Below are positions 1-12,087 of a DNA stretch of 64,000 nucleotides, piece by piece. The position numbers and the translations under genes are program-made. This DNA comes from Globodera rostochiensis (lineage: Eukaryota; Nematoda; Chromadorea; Rhabditida; Heteroderidae), in NCBI GenBank assembly GCA_018350325.1, contig JAEVLN010000010.1, forward strand, positions 434,001 to 498,000, written 5' to 3'. Numbering within the stretch: position 1 is the stretch's first letter; each line of letters begins with the position of its first letter. The notes beneath the pieces were generated by a model. That model was not told where the DNA came from and did not search any database. It saw only the letters and a program-made list of their open reading frames with translations.

Positions 1-957
1 AAATTTCCTTCAATTCATTAGGCCCCCAATTTTTTAGATGTAACAGCAATTGGTACGCAATTCGTCGGTATTTGACGGGGTCCTTGTCGAGAGTTGAAAG
101 GCTCAATTCTCTCCATCCCAAAATAAATTTGTTGAACGGATTTATCGGCGGATAAGACACAAATTTGTTATAAATGAAAGCCGCAAAACTTATGACGTCT
201 TTCGGAGTCATTTCAACGTTTAAAGCGTTGAGAAGGGACAATTCGTCTGAAAAATAAACATATTAAATCGTAAATTTAAACTTATGTTAAATTTTATAAT
301 TTTCTATTTCAAATTTTAACCAAAACTTACGAATACGACGACGATTATTCCTTTCCAAAATAAGTTTGTCGACTTTTAATTGCACAATCGGACTTTTTAT
401 GACCGCTCCAATGACAAAGTCGGCAATGCTTAAAGTGAATATAAAATTAAAAATAAAATAATAATTATTAAAAAAAGTTTATTTTACCCGTCTTTTTCTT
501 CTGCAAATTTCCCCCCAACACATTCATAAGCCTTTAAAAGCGCCCGTAAAGTGCCGTTTTGTTGCGGTTGATCTCCAATCTCGACACTCAACATTGCCCC
601 GAATGAAAAGAGCAATTTCAAAAATTGGCCTTTTTGTTCCAAATTTTGAACTTCCTTCAATTCCTTCAATATGTTTTTATCAATCTTTTTAATTCGTTCC
701 TTTGGCAATCCATCGGTTAAAATGACGGCATTAATGTTGATGTTCGGGCCACGGGAATAATTTCCGGCAAAAATGCCATCCTCAACAACAATTTTTCGCG
801 CAATTTGGCCAATCCATTGCTGCAACATTTGCGCATCGGCCAATTTCAATTCCAATGGCCGCTGATTTGAATTGGACGCCGCCGAATGTTCGCCTTCGTT
901 GGCGGATGTTATGCCAACGATAAGCGAATTGAACAAATCCGAAACGGGGCCAGAACA
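1..957 (-). CDS. Copy A of an unrecognised multi-exon gene (partial, runs off left edge)
   Basis: Three minus-strand exons are visible: 488-957, 331-428 and 246 down past base 1. Each matches copy B (4367-9165) exon for exon, with the same splice sites. Exon 1 follows a TTTTAG acceptor and encodes about 156 residues including MLQQWIGQIARKIVVEDGIF; exon 2 is 15 bases shorter than in copy B, so the frame is kept; exon 3 starts DELSLLNALNVEMTPKDV. No stop or frameshift is seen in this part. I do not recognise the family and assign no function. The first exon and start codon are not found upstream of 957. The upstream flank (about 1020-1250) is also shared with copy B and, inverted, with copy C, so flanking DNA was duplicated with the gene. 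Confidence 0.6.
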
Positions 958-1402
958 CTAAAATTGGGGATATTTGTGTTGGGTCGGACGGATATCAGAC
1001 AAATTAATTATTCAATTAGGAGCTTTTTACCCCCTAGACGCATATCAGATTAATGAATTAATTAGGCTTTTTCGGGGTCATCCCTAACGCTAATAAATTA
1101 CAATTTTAATTTAATTAAAACTTCCCAACCGTTGCTTCAAAAGTAATTGATGATATCATCATAAGGGAGACAAAGGCCGTTTTGGCCCAATAAAAAGAGT
1201 TCATTTTTTCTAAATGTTGATTAAATTTAAATTTATAAAATAATAATCAGGAATTGTTGGTTTTCCCCAAATATCAGGGATTTGTATAATTTATGAGAAT
1301 GGTAAAAAAGCATTTTATGAATAAATTAAATTTGATTTAAATAAAGCGTGAGGGGCGGGCGGGCCGCCCTTCCCAAGCATTGGAGTCATGTGAGGGGATG
1401 CC

Positions 1403-1796
1403 CCATTTACATTAAATTGTTCAATTTTTGCCTTATTCAAATCAATGAAAATGTACAATTACATTAAATTGTTCAATTTTTGCCTTATTCAAATCAATGA
1501 AAATGAACAATTACATTAAATCGTTCAATTTTTGCCTTATTCAAATCAATGAAAATGAACAATTACATTAAATCTTTCAATTTTTGCCTTATTCAAATCA
1601 ATGAAAATGAACAATTACATTAAATCTTTCAATTTTTGCCTTATTCAAATCAATGAAAATGAACAATTACATTAAATCTTTCAATTTTTGCCTTATTCAA
1701 ATCAATGAAAATGAACAATTACATTAAATCTTTCAATTTTTGCCTTATTCAAATCAATGAAAATGAACAATTACATTAAATCTTTCAATTTTTGCC
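1403..1796. repeat. 52-bp tandem repeat, about 7.5 copies
   Basis: A 52-bp unit containing ATTAAATCTTTCAATTTTTG repeats head to tail; successive ATTAAATT/C marks fall at 1411, 1463 and 1515. The same unit recurs at about 9920-10055 beside copy B, so the minisatellite lies in the duplicated flank. A short ORF through its right end (1757-1942) is repeat-derived. Confidence 0.9.
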
Positions 1797-2289
1797 TACA
1801 ATTTCCCATTTGCACTTTTGCCCTTTTGGCCCGTTGCCCGTTGGCATTTTCCCTTTTGCACTTTTGCCTTAAAATTTTCGCAAAATTGAGCATTTTCTTC
1901 TTAAATCGGAAAAATAACAAAAAAAAATTTTGGTTTTCATAGTGAAGTGTGTCCGGCGATTGTGTTGAATTTTTTCAAAAAAAATCTTTTTGCGCACTTT
2001 TTATTTAAAAGAATATATTTATTGTCTTAAAATTTTGAAAATTCTTCGAATTCGGGTTCGGGGTTCGAGATTCGCAAAATCCGAGTACGGATTTGTGATC
2101 TAGGCATGTTTTTACCCTAGAAACTCCATTTAAAAACACGGCGAAATTCCACTCAACGAAATGTCGCGTCGACGAAGTGTCATCCCGCCCAAAATTGCTG
2201 ATGCTTTGTATTTGGAAGTTATTGCTTTGTTGTGTAAAAAGGCTATTCGCTTCAAAAATTAATCATTATTCAATTCATTATGCACTGAA

Positions 2290-2535
2290 AAAACATGTAT
2301 CGGAACCGGTTCCGGAACCGGTTCCGAAGCGGTTCCAAGCTCTTTACGGTTCCACGGTTCCGGTTCCAAAGCGGTTCCGGATTTTTGCGGTTCCGCGGTT
2401 CCGGTTCCAAAGCGGTTCCGGATTTTGGCGGTTCCGGGAACCGGTTCCAAAATCGGTTCCGAATTTTTTGCGGTTCCGCGGTTCCGGAACCGGTTCCCGG
2501 AACCGTTGGAACCGGCACCGGAACCGGGAAAACAC
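2290..2535. repeat. GGTTCC/GGAACC-rich self-complementary repeat
   Basis: Short blocks of GGAACC and GGTTCC alternate for about 245 bases with A/T-rich spacers. Because GGAACC and GGTTCC are reverse complements, the stretch folds on itself and is open in several frames on both strands. This resembles the subterminal repeats of foldback or MITE elements; terminal repeats were not delimited. Confidence 0.75.
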
Positions 2536-2574
2536 TGGGTAGAATGTGAAGACAGAAGAAAGAATAAATGTTTG

Positions 2575-2650
2575 CACTCAAGCGGATTCGAACCCGAAAC
2601 ACAATATAAAGACTAATCGAAAAGACAGACTACTAAGCCAAGGATTCATT
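2575..2650 (-). other. tRNA-like (box A/box B) sequence, probable SINE or tRNA pseudogene
   Basis: On the minus strand a box-A-like TGGCTTAGTAGTC is followed about 45 bases later by GGGTTCGAATCC, a good box B/T-loop. The acceptor ends do not pair convincingly, so a functional tRNA is unlikely. Confidence 0.4.
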
Positions 2651-2899
2651 ATGGCTTATCTTGTAAAATGATTGAAAATTCAAAAACTCGCAAGACCACC
2701 CCCTGTCCTCGCCAAAATTTAAAAACCGGGCCCCCTTATTTTCGAAAAACAGCCCATTTTCTCGAAAATCGAATTTTCGAAAATGAAACTTCGATACAGC
2801 CCTGATCGCCATTGTTAGCGGGTTGCATCATTAAAGTTTCCTTTTTACATAATATTTTAATAATTCATTCATCCATTTAAGACGGCACGGAGAGCCCTT

Positions 2900-3395
2900 T
2901 CGGGGATTGACGAACCCAAAGCCAGTGGGGCTTAGGCCTAAACCTAACGAACCCCAAGCCTTCGTTAGGCTTAGGCCTGAGCCACCCTGGCTTGGGGTTC
3001 GTTAGGCTTAGTGCTAAGCCACCTTGGCTTGGGGTTCGTTAGGCTTAGGCCTAAGCCCCACTGGCTTTGGGTTCGTTACGCTTAGGCCTAGGCCACCCTG
3101 GTTCGGGTTAGGCTTAGGCCTAAGCCACCCTGGCCTGGGGTTCGTTAGGCTTAGGCCTAAGCACCCTGGCCTGGGGTTCGTTAGGCTTAGGCCTGAGCCA
3201 CCCTGGCTTGGGGTTCGTTACGCTTAGGCCTAGGCCACCCTGGTTCGGGTTAGGCTTAGGCCTAAGCCACCCTGGCTTGGGGTTCGTTAGGTTTAGGCCT
3301 AAGCCCCACTGGCTTTGGGTTCGTTACACTTAGGCCTAGGCCACCCTGGTTCGGGTTAGGCTTAGGCCTAAGCCACCCTGAGCTTAGGGGTTCAA
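2900..3395. repeat. Tandem repeat of about 34-37 bp (TTAGGCCTAAGCC family)
   Basis: About 13 imperfect units carry the palindrome TTAGGCCTAA plus GCCACCCTGGCTTGGGGTTC. Units vary in length by a few bases. Apparent ORFs here (3024-3227, 3262-3546) follow the repeat and have no other coding sign. Confidence 0.9.
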
Positions 3396-4366
3396 TCAGC
3401 ACATCAAATAACATAATTTCAGACAATTTTGAATAAAAATATTTTTTCACAAATTTTGACCGCGGTGCGCAATTTTCCTCTTTTATTTTTGCTGCTGCGC
3501 AATTCTCCGAGCACAACTCTCCGCCGCCCCACCCCCTCCAAAACACTGCAAGATCAGATCAAAAATCGGTACTTTTCCGTTTTGTCACCCCCCCTCAAAA
3601 AATTTTATTTATATTTTTTTAGGGGTAATTAAGGGTGCTGATCACGAATAAAATAATATTTTTTTGATCTTTAGCATTATTCTGTGCGCACACTCTCCGG
3701 GCCCTACTTATCACATATCGCTTTTTTTCGGCGCTATACCCATCCATGGTATGTATGCACCAATGATGTCGATATCGTCGACTCCTCAAGATACGATATA
3801 CAATATTTACGATACACCAAAATACGATACGATACGATATACATCCCTGGTATGCACTAGCAAATGTGGTGGGAGAATGCCGCCCGCATCACACAAATCG
3901 CTCCAAATCAAACATTTTTTTCTCATGAAAATGCGCACCATCATAGCCTAAGCCTACGCGTTAGAACATACAAATCCGGTCCATACTAATTAAGCACAAC
4001 ACATTTATAAATTCATTACAAAGCTGCAAAATATTGAGCACTATTTGTAAGACGGACAAAAATGATGCTCAATACAATTTTTTTACGATTTAATGGACAC
4101 AAATGCATTGCCGGCTTAAATTGTGCAAAAAATTGTGCGCAAAAAACGCAATTTTCTGGTTCGGGCATTTATTTTTAAAAGGCAAAAAGCCAAATTGCCA
4201 AAATGTCGGCAACAAGTGCAAATTATGGCCAATCAAACATTTAAATGCCTTATTGGAAGCTTCAATGCTTTAGAGCTTTCATGGACCAAAAATGTTTATG
4301 CAAAATATCAGAAAGTGAAAAAGAAAAAATGAAAATCCCGAAAAATGATAAAATCGAAAATCAATT
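3396..4366. other. Intergenic, no gene supported
   Basis: AT-rich spacer between the 3' end of copy B and the TTAGGCC array. It contains a GATACGATAT-type simple repeat at about 3785-3845. No spliced or conserved coding segment was seen. Confidence 0.6.
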
Positions 4367-7300
4367 CTATCGCAATAATTTCATTCTTTCGCCATCCTTC
4401 TTTTGTTTGTCCATTTTTTGGCCATAATATTTCTTCATTTCTTCAAGCATTTGTCCAAGTCTATTCCACATTTTTAATGAATATTTTTTGTTTTCGTATA
4501 ATTCCTTTTCCAAAGTGTTAACTTCTTTTTGTTTTTGTACTTTTTTCTTCAAAATTTCACTCAATTTTTTGCCAATTTCTTCAAGTTTTTCCTTCATTTC
4601 TTCATGCGTTTTGATCAAAGACTCCAATTTTGCTCCGATGTTGTTCAGCTTATTTTCATCCCATTTAAATTTGCAAACAGTTAAAATTGAATCCAATTTC
4701 TGTTCAAATCCATTGGTTAATAATATGTCGTCAGTTTGTTGTGCAAGTTCATTCCCCATTTTTTCGTATTCAAATTCGTCCATTTTTTCTGTCATTTTTA
4801 TTTTGTACAAATCCTTGATATTATTTTCTTTCGCTAATTCCAATAAATCCTTCCTACGATAAGTCTTAAATTGCTTTGCTTTTTCCAAATTGACTTCCAA
4901 TTTTTCCTCAACTAAATCCATTTTTTCTTGCACCTTTTCTAGCCCTTCCAATTGCGCAATTTTTAACATATCCAACGCCTCAGTGATTTTGTCATCCATT
5001 TTTAATTTATTTAAAATTTTTTTAAAAGTCTCACTGAGTTTTTTGTTTGTACTTACATCGCCCATTGATAATTTGTCGCCTAATGATAATTTGATGCCTA
5101 ATTCAAGCGTAAGAGTTAGTTGGGATTCTTTCATTTTTGCTTTCAGTTTTATCACTTTTTGTTTAAGCTTGCTTAGTGTGTATATTTTTTTCAGAATTTG
5201 TTGCGTTTCATTTGTTATTTTTACTTCCCGATTACTTTTGAACCATCCCAAAAAGGGGGCGGCATTTTTACGCTGTTTTTCCGGTATTTTATCAAATTTC
5301 TCTTGCAATAAATTCATTTCATTTTCCAAATTTATTGCTTCTGTTTCTTTATCTTGTATTTGACGTGCGATGTTTTCTATTGCTTCGTAAAGCTTTTTCT
5401 TTTCATCATTTTCAGTCTTTTCCGATTGTTCCAATGGTTCCAACTCTTTTTTTGCCTTTTCTAAATTGGGAATTTCTTCTTTGATAATCTTCCACGCCAA
5501 ATTATGCGCACTATCAAATAATCCCATCAAATCAAATCTATCATTTTCTTTCGCTTTTAATGCCTCAATTTTGGATATTCTTTCTCGATTTGTTTCTTTC
5601 GATGTAAAATAATATGTCATAGTTATTTCATTCTCTATAATGCAAGTATCCTCTTTGGTAGGCTCCATTGTGCTCAAATTTCCCAATAAATCTTCCGCTC
5701 TGTCGCGGACATCTTCAAATAAATTAAATTAAAATTGTTTTATTCATTGTTTCATCACCTTTCCATGCATTGAATTTGAAATTTATCACCAAATCATAGC
5801 GGACATTATTCAAAAGTGCAATTTTTGTTTCTTCAACTGTACGATCAATTCTTTTTCTAAACAATTAGTAAATAAAATAAATTGACGTTGTGCTAGCTTT
5901 GAACTAGGGCTCCGATTTATATGGACAAAAAATCTCGAAATATGGCCATAAAATATGGATGAAAAAAATAAAGACAAATTTGGAAATTAATTTTAAAAAA
6001 TAAACTTGCATTATTTCGCAATGTTTTTCAAAATCCCTCTTGACGTAATCCTGGATTTTCGAGTCCAGCTTATCCATGTGCAATGTCACGTCTATCCCTT
6101 TCATGTTCATAAAATTTGCCGAAACATTTTGGAATAATTTTGCAAATTCACATCCGTCGATGTAATTTCTGTAGTCAGAATTACTTTCTTTACGCCATTT
6201 ATATCGAATTTCCGACACTAAGTCTTTGAAAATTGTGGGCATTTTCACTTCATCCGTTGTGGAATGTTTTTGCTCAATTCGGTCGTATATATGTCTGAGA
6301 AGTTTTGTCGACTCGTAAATTGAGAATTTTTGTTCGTTGAGACGTTGCAACATTTTGTAATTTTCTGTTTATAATAAAATAAAATTTATATTTCTGTTTT
6401 CAATTATGATTATTAAAGAATACCTTGTGAAATCCTTTTTGCTTCTTCATTACCATCTCTTTTCCTAAATATTTCGACTCCAATCGCAGGAATTTGACTT
6501 TTTGAATTTATCACTTTTATTTCCATCCAATTATCAAATATGCTTAAAAATAATGGAAAATATAAAAATTTTAATAAATTGTAAAAAACCTAAATTTGTT
6601 GGCCCATTCCGGCACATTGAAACAATTCGGCACAGCGAGAAATGCCCGAATTTTGTCCCTCGGATTTTTTTGACTTTTTTCGATGGTTCCGTCAATATTT
6701 TTGCCGTGAACAATCGCCTCGAGTCGTGCCGCAAACGAAAAAAATAATTCGAATAATTGCGCCTCCAAATTAACCTCCAGAAACTCTTCGAGGTCATCTT
6801 CTTTTTTGGCACTTTTTTGCGGAACATAAAATTCTTTTAGTAAATTTTTGGCTTTTTCATTCAAATTTTCGCCCAAAATCGCTCTGATCACCGTTTCAAA
6901 ATTCAACTTTTTGTTGGGCAAACACTTAAATTCTTCACTTTCATTCTTTTTCACTATTTGATTTGTTGCCGAATTGTACAATTTTTCCAGAAATGATTTG
7001 GCCCAATTCAAATCAAATTCAATGCTTTTTCCATTATCATTTTTAATCGAATTTCTTTCAAAATGCTTAACAAAAATTGCAATAAAATCGTAAAATTTGT
7101 TATAGTTTTCTGCCATAAGATCGTAAGATTTGTTATATGTTTTTTTTTGTTTGATAATAACATTTCTTTTCAATGGAATTTTTTTTTCATATTGTTCAAT
7201 GTTTTCCTCGCAAATTTTTCGAATTTTTGCCAAATTTATGCAAAATTGATTAACAATTTCGTCTATAGGCATTGTTTCATCATCCAATTTTAACATTTCC

Positions 7301-9165
7301 TCCACTTCCGCTTTCAATTTCAGCCCAAATTCGCTGAATTTGGCCATAATTATTTCCATTGCCTCGTTGAATATGGCTCTTTTCAAATATTCTGTCAATT
7401 CTTTTTTTGAATCCATACTTTTTACTGTCTTAGTGAGCTCGTCAATTTGTTGAATTATTCCTTAAAAAATCAATTTTATGTCAATTTGAGATTATTCAAA
7501 AGCTTTTAGAAGTTTGGCCAAAAAATTATTGATGATTAGTGTGCATTTTTTTAAAAGAAAAATTTTTTTGATTTTTAAGGATACATTTTTCGGTTTTTTC
7601 CATTTTTCTTAAGAGATTTTCGGAAAAATGCTAAAAATGTTGAGGGATTTATTCTCAATACTAGGGACTAAAAAGTCGCTTTCTAATTCAAAAATGTTTC
7701 GAAATGAATGCTATTTCTAGGCTTTCTCGTCAACCTTATCCGCAAAAAAATAGGTTAACCCCTAAATCCGCTCTCTAGTGATTAGACAAAACGCTTTGCT
7801 TCACTTATTCATGGCTTTTAAAGACTCAGAAGAGATTCAAATCAAATAAATTTTATGGGATTTTTATTAAAAATGCTCCAACAAACAAAAAACCCATTCA
7901 ATAAAAACGGACCTTTCCAAACGTTCCAATCAATTCGAATTGCTTCGTCGAAGAATGGGTAAATTTTTGAATTTTTAATTCCTTCGTTTTTCTTCTCTTT
8001 TTTACAATTATTCGCAGAAAATTCCTCATTAAATTGCAAATATGTTTGAGTGTATCCAACCAGATCACTGATGTTCAGTTCGCCAAAATAATCTTCCAAT
8101 AATTCAAATTTGGCCATTCTTTGCAATAAATTCCGGGTAAAAATGCCAAAAAAGCACTTTTCTCTTTGGGTCAATTGGATTACGTCTTCGTGTGATTTTT
8201 TCAACGAAATTTCATTCAATTCATTAGGCCCCCAATTTTTTAGATGCAAAAGCAATTGGTACGCAATTCGTCGGTATTTGACGGGGTCCTTGTCGAGAGT
8301 TGAAACGCTCAGTCCATTGTTTTCCAAAACATATTTGTTGAACGGATTTTTCGGGTCAGACAAAAATGTTTTGTTAATGAAAGAAACAAATATTAGGACA
8401 TCTTTTGGAGTCATTTCAACGTTTAAAGCGTTGAGAAGGGAAAATTCGTCTGAAAAATAATCATTATTAAATCGTTAACTAAACATTAAAATTTAATAAT
8501 TTTATTTCAAATTTCAACCGTAAGATACTCAAAAAAAAATTCAAACTTACGAATATAAGAAGGATTTAAATTGCTAATTGGATGGCTTTCCAAGATAATT
8601 TTGTCGACTTTTAATTGCACAATCGGACTTTTTATGACCGCTCCAATGACAAAGTCGGAAATGCTTAAAGTGAATATAAAATTAAAAATAAAACAAATTA
8701 TTAAATATTATTTTACCCATTAAATTGCTTCCCAACACATTCATAAGCCTTTAAAAGCGCCCGTATAGTGCCGTTTTGTTGCAATTGCTCTCCAATCTCG
8801 GCACTCAACATTGCCCCGAATGAAAAGAGCAATTTCAAAAATTGGCCTTTTTGTTCCAAATTTTGAACCTCCTTCAATTTTTTATCAACAATCTTTTTAA
8901 TTCGTTCCTGTGGCAATCCATCGGTTAAAATGACGGCATTAATGTTGATGTTCGGGCAGCACAAGTAATTTCCGGCAAAAATGCCATCCTCAACAACAAT
9001 TTTTCGCGCAATTTGGCCAATCCATTGCTGCAACATTTGCGCATCGGCCAATTTCAATTCCAATGGCCGCTGATTGGAAATGGACGCCGCCGAATGTTCG
9101 CCTTTGTTGGCGGATGTTATGCCAACGATAAGCGAATTAAACAAAGCCGAAACGGGGCCAGAACA
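4367..9165 (-). CDS. Copy B: large unrecognised multi-exon protein, most complete of three copies
   Basis: Exons by splice sites and phase: 8717-9165, 8551-8663, 7913-8449, 6590-7460, 6424-6542, 6006-6364, 5759-5856 and 4367-5712, about 1,290 codons in all. Phases agree at every junction except 6006/5856, which is off by one base, so a microexon, an odd splice site or a frameshift is possible there. The last exon (about 448 residues) is Lys/Glu-rich and largely coiled coil, with a TAA-terminated end reading MKLLR. Exon 4 is also helical and charged. No signal peptide, membrane segment or known catalytic motif was recognised. The start codon lies upstream of 9165 and was not found; exon 1 begins at a TTTTAG acceptor. 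Probably a lineage-expanded nematode family; function unknown. Confidence 0.6.
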
Positions 9166-9919
9166 CTAAAATTGGGGATATTTGTGTGGGTTGGACGGAT
9201 ACAAGGCAAAATTAATTATTCAATTAGGCCTTTTTGTGCGAATTATTACAAAAAGAGTCGTTGCTCTATTTTTTAAATAAAAATTATTAAGACTATTTGC
9301 AAGCACAGCCCCTTGTGTCAAATACATTAAAGACTCAACAAGACGATAAATTTTGATGGGCTTAAATTGACAAATTGTCTTCAAAAATTGAAAGCATTTA
9401 TGCCCTTTTTCGTGTTAAAACTCCGAATTAATTAGGCTTGTTCGGGGGCAAACCTAACGATTAGTAAAAGTATAAATACTTCTTAGTTCAGAAAAGTCAA
9501 GTCAATAAGGAGTATTGATAAAATAAATGACATAATTAAATTTATTAATTAAAATTGCCAACCATTGCTTCAAAAGTAATTGATGAAATCATCATAAGGG
9601 AGACAAAGGCCGTTTTGGCCCAATAAAAAGAGTAGAAAATCATTTTTTTCCTAAATTTTGATTGAATTTAAATTTATAAAATAATAATCAGGAATTGTTG
9701 GTTTTCCCCAAATATCAGGGATTTGTATAATTTATGAGAAATGTAAAAAAGCATTTTATGAATAAATTAAATTAGATTGGACAATATAAATGAATGGTTT
9801 TGTAAACATTTTTGTGCAATTCGCTGACTTTTTATTGGCTTTTTTTGGCTAAATAAAGCGTGAGGGGCGGGCGGGCCGCCCTTCCCAAGCATTGGAGTCA
9901 TGTGAGGGGAATATTGCCC

Positions 9920-10055
9920 CATTTACATTAAATTGTTCAATTTTTGCCTTATTCAAATCAATGAAAATGTACAATTACATTAAATCTTTCAATTTTTACT
10001 TTATTCAAATCAATGAAAATGAACAATTACATTAAATCGTTCAATTTTTGCCAAA
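9920..10055. repeat. Second block of the 52-bp minisatellite (about 2.6 copies)
   Basis: Same unit as 1403-1796, preceded by the same GC-rich stretch GAGGGGCGGGCGGGCCGCCC seen before the first array. This supports duplication of the whole flank. Confidence 0.85.
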
Positions 10056-10117
10056 AATCGGGACCCGGATCAGAGTTGTAAAGTCGAAACCCCGATCCCG
10101 GCCCTGGGTTCCATTTT

Positions 10118-10830
10118 GCACTTTTCCCCTTTTGGCGCATTCCCTGTTGGCATTGAAAGTAACGAGTGCTGGGAGATATATCAGCATTTTTCCTTTTGCA
10201 CTTTTCCCCTTTTGGCGCATTCCCTGTTGGCATTTTCCCTTTTGATCTTTTCCCCTTTTGGCGCATTCCCTGTTCGCATTTTTCCTTTTGCACTTTTCCC
10301 CTTTTGGCGCATTCCCTGTTGGCATTTTCCCTTTTGATCTTTTCCCCTTTTGGCGCATTCCCTGTTGGCATTTTCCCTTTTGATCTTTTCCCCTTTTGGC
10401 GCATTCCCTGTTGGCATTTTCCCTATTTGCACTTTTCCCCTTTTGGCGCATTCCCTGTTGGCATTTTCCCTATTTGCACTTTTCCCCTTTTGGCGCATTC
10501 CCTGTTGGCATTTTCCCATTTTCCCTATTTGCACTTTTCCCCTTTTGGCGCATTCCCTGTTGGCATTTTTCCTTTTGCACTTTTCCCCTTTTGGCGCATT
10601 CCCTGTTGGCAATTTCCCTTTTGATCTTTTCCCCTTTTGGCGCATTCCCTGTTGGCATTTTCCCTATTTGCACTTTTCCCCTTTTGGCGCATTCCCTGTT
10701 GGCATTTTCCCTATTTGCACTTTTCCCCTTTTGGCGCATTCCCTGTTGGCATTTTTCCTTTTGCACTTTTCCCCTTTTGGCGCATTCCCTGTTGGCATTT
10801 TCCCTTTTGATCTTTTCCCCTTTTGGCGCA
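10118..10830. repeat. 46-bp minisatellite, about 15 copies
   Basis: A 46-bp unit containing CCCCTTTTGGCGCATTCCCT repeats with variants ending TTGCAC, TTGATC or TATTTGCAC. GCGCAT marks recur at 10215, 10261 and 10307. Because 46 is not a multiple of 3 and stops are absent, the array is open in several frames on both strands and yields spurious 125-189 residue ORFs. Confidence 0.92.
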
Positions 10831-11169
10831 TGTGAGTGGAAACAAAAACAAACTATAAGAAAAGCCAAAAAAAGTCAGCGAATTGCTCCAAAATGTCACA
10901 AAACCTTTCATTTTCTCCAAACTTATTTAGTTTATTCATTAAATGCCTTTTTACCTTTCCCATAAATTGTACGAATCCGTGACGATTTGGGGGAAAGCCA
11001 ACAATTCCTGACTTTTACTTAGATTTAAATTCAAAGCGACGGCATCCCTGCTGTTTGGGAGGTGGAGTACGGTCGAAGGAGAATACGAGATGAATGGCAT
11101 CGGGTTTCCGATATCGGATTATCCGCTTCAACCCTGACACAAAGTGCCCACAATCTTTCCCGCCCTTAC

Positions 11170-11663
11170 CACGGTGATGGTCACTCGATGCTCAATGCGC
11201 ATCTTCTGTATTGATCGCGTGCTCTTAAAGCTTGTCGAATGGTGGGACAAGTAAGCCGTCGACGTCGACTTGCGATTAGGGGACTTCTCATTGAGAGCTT
11301 TGTCTCTGTTTGAATTTAAAAATTAAAATCGTGTCGCCTCACTCAAATTCAAAAAATTTTGCTTGTGGCGAAGTGTCCAGAGAAGGGCAGCATTGGACAC
11401 AGCAACAATTAAAGTTGGAAGAAACACGAACAGAAAGGCGTGACAACAAGACTGACTCGAATATAGGCAAGAATGAGGCGGGAGGGCAGCCCCGGGAGGG
11501 ACGGACGGGCGGACGATCGATTGGACAAAAGTCTGAACGGGACAAACATCCGGCATGGAAGGCGAACAACCAACACAAAACTGGTTGGAGGAGTCCACAC
11601 TGAAGCAGTAGGAATAAAGCTGCGTTCCGTCACAGAACTGTTTCTGTACATATGCAGTGGTAA
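11170..11663 (-). pseudogene. Rhodopsin-family GPCR fragment (second extracellular loop to start of TM6)
   Basis: Two minus-strand exons join in phase: 11343-11663 and 11303-11170. The first carries a Cys-containing extracellular loop, then a hydrophobic TM5-like stretch (FLFVFLPTLIVAVSNAALLW) and a short LRHK cytoplasmic start. The second encodes a basic third intracellular loop ending KMRIEHRVTITV, typical of the start of TM6 in nematode FMRFamide-receptor-like GPCRs. A GTAAGG donor follows, but the TM6-TM7 exon is not found to the left, and no exons for TM1-TM4 are found to the right. The call is therefore a gene fragment. The family is inferred from motif order only. Confidence 0.5.
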
Positions 11664-12087
11664 CTAATAATTTTGAAACTTTTTGGGATATAATCGGACT
11701 TTTTGTCCGATTTTTGCCTGCCAGACTTTTTGTCGCCGTGCCGGCACATTCTACAATATACATGAAGCAATTGTAAATTTCTCGACCTTATTCAAAATAT
11801 TTTCTTCAATTGCTCTCTCGCCTCTCTTAATTATATTTATTTGTTAGATTTTGTTATGCCAAATGTATGCATTACCTCACAATAATCCATGCCAATCATT
11901 CGAGAATCGATCGATGCCTTCGCCATTTAGGCTTATGCCTCGCTTGGAAGATAGACATAAATATTTATATTTTTTTATAATTTTAATGATAGTGGTGACT
12001 AAATAAATTTTTTAAAAATAAAAAACGCAAACAATTTTGTAAATTTTACAACAGATTATCAAATAAATTTCAAAATTTCAATCATTT

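Noticed and set aside
2259..2616. Six overlapping ORFs rich in EPVP/RFR/GTG
   Set aside because: Products of the GGTTCC/GGAACC self-complementary repeat read in all frames.
10027..10965. Several overlapping ORFs of 65-189 residues on both strands
   Set aside because: All lie in the 46-bp minisatellite, whose unit lacks stops in most frames; peptides are the same repeat read in different frames.
11310..11667. Plus-strand hydrophilic ORFs opposite the GPCR exon
   Set aside because: The minus strand gives a membrane segment and joins in phase to EHRVTITV, so the plus-strand frames are shadows.
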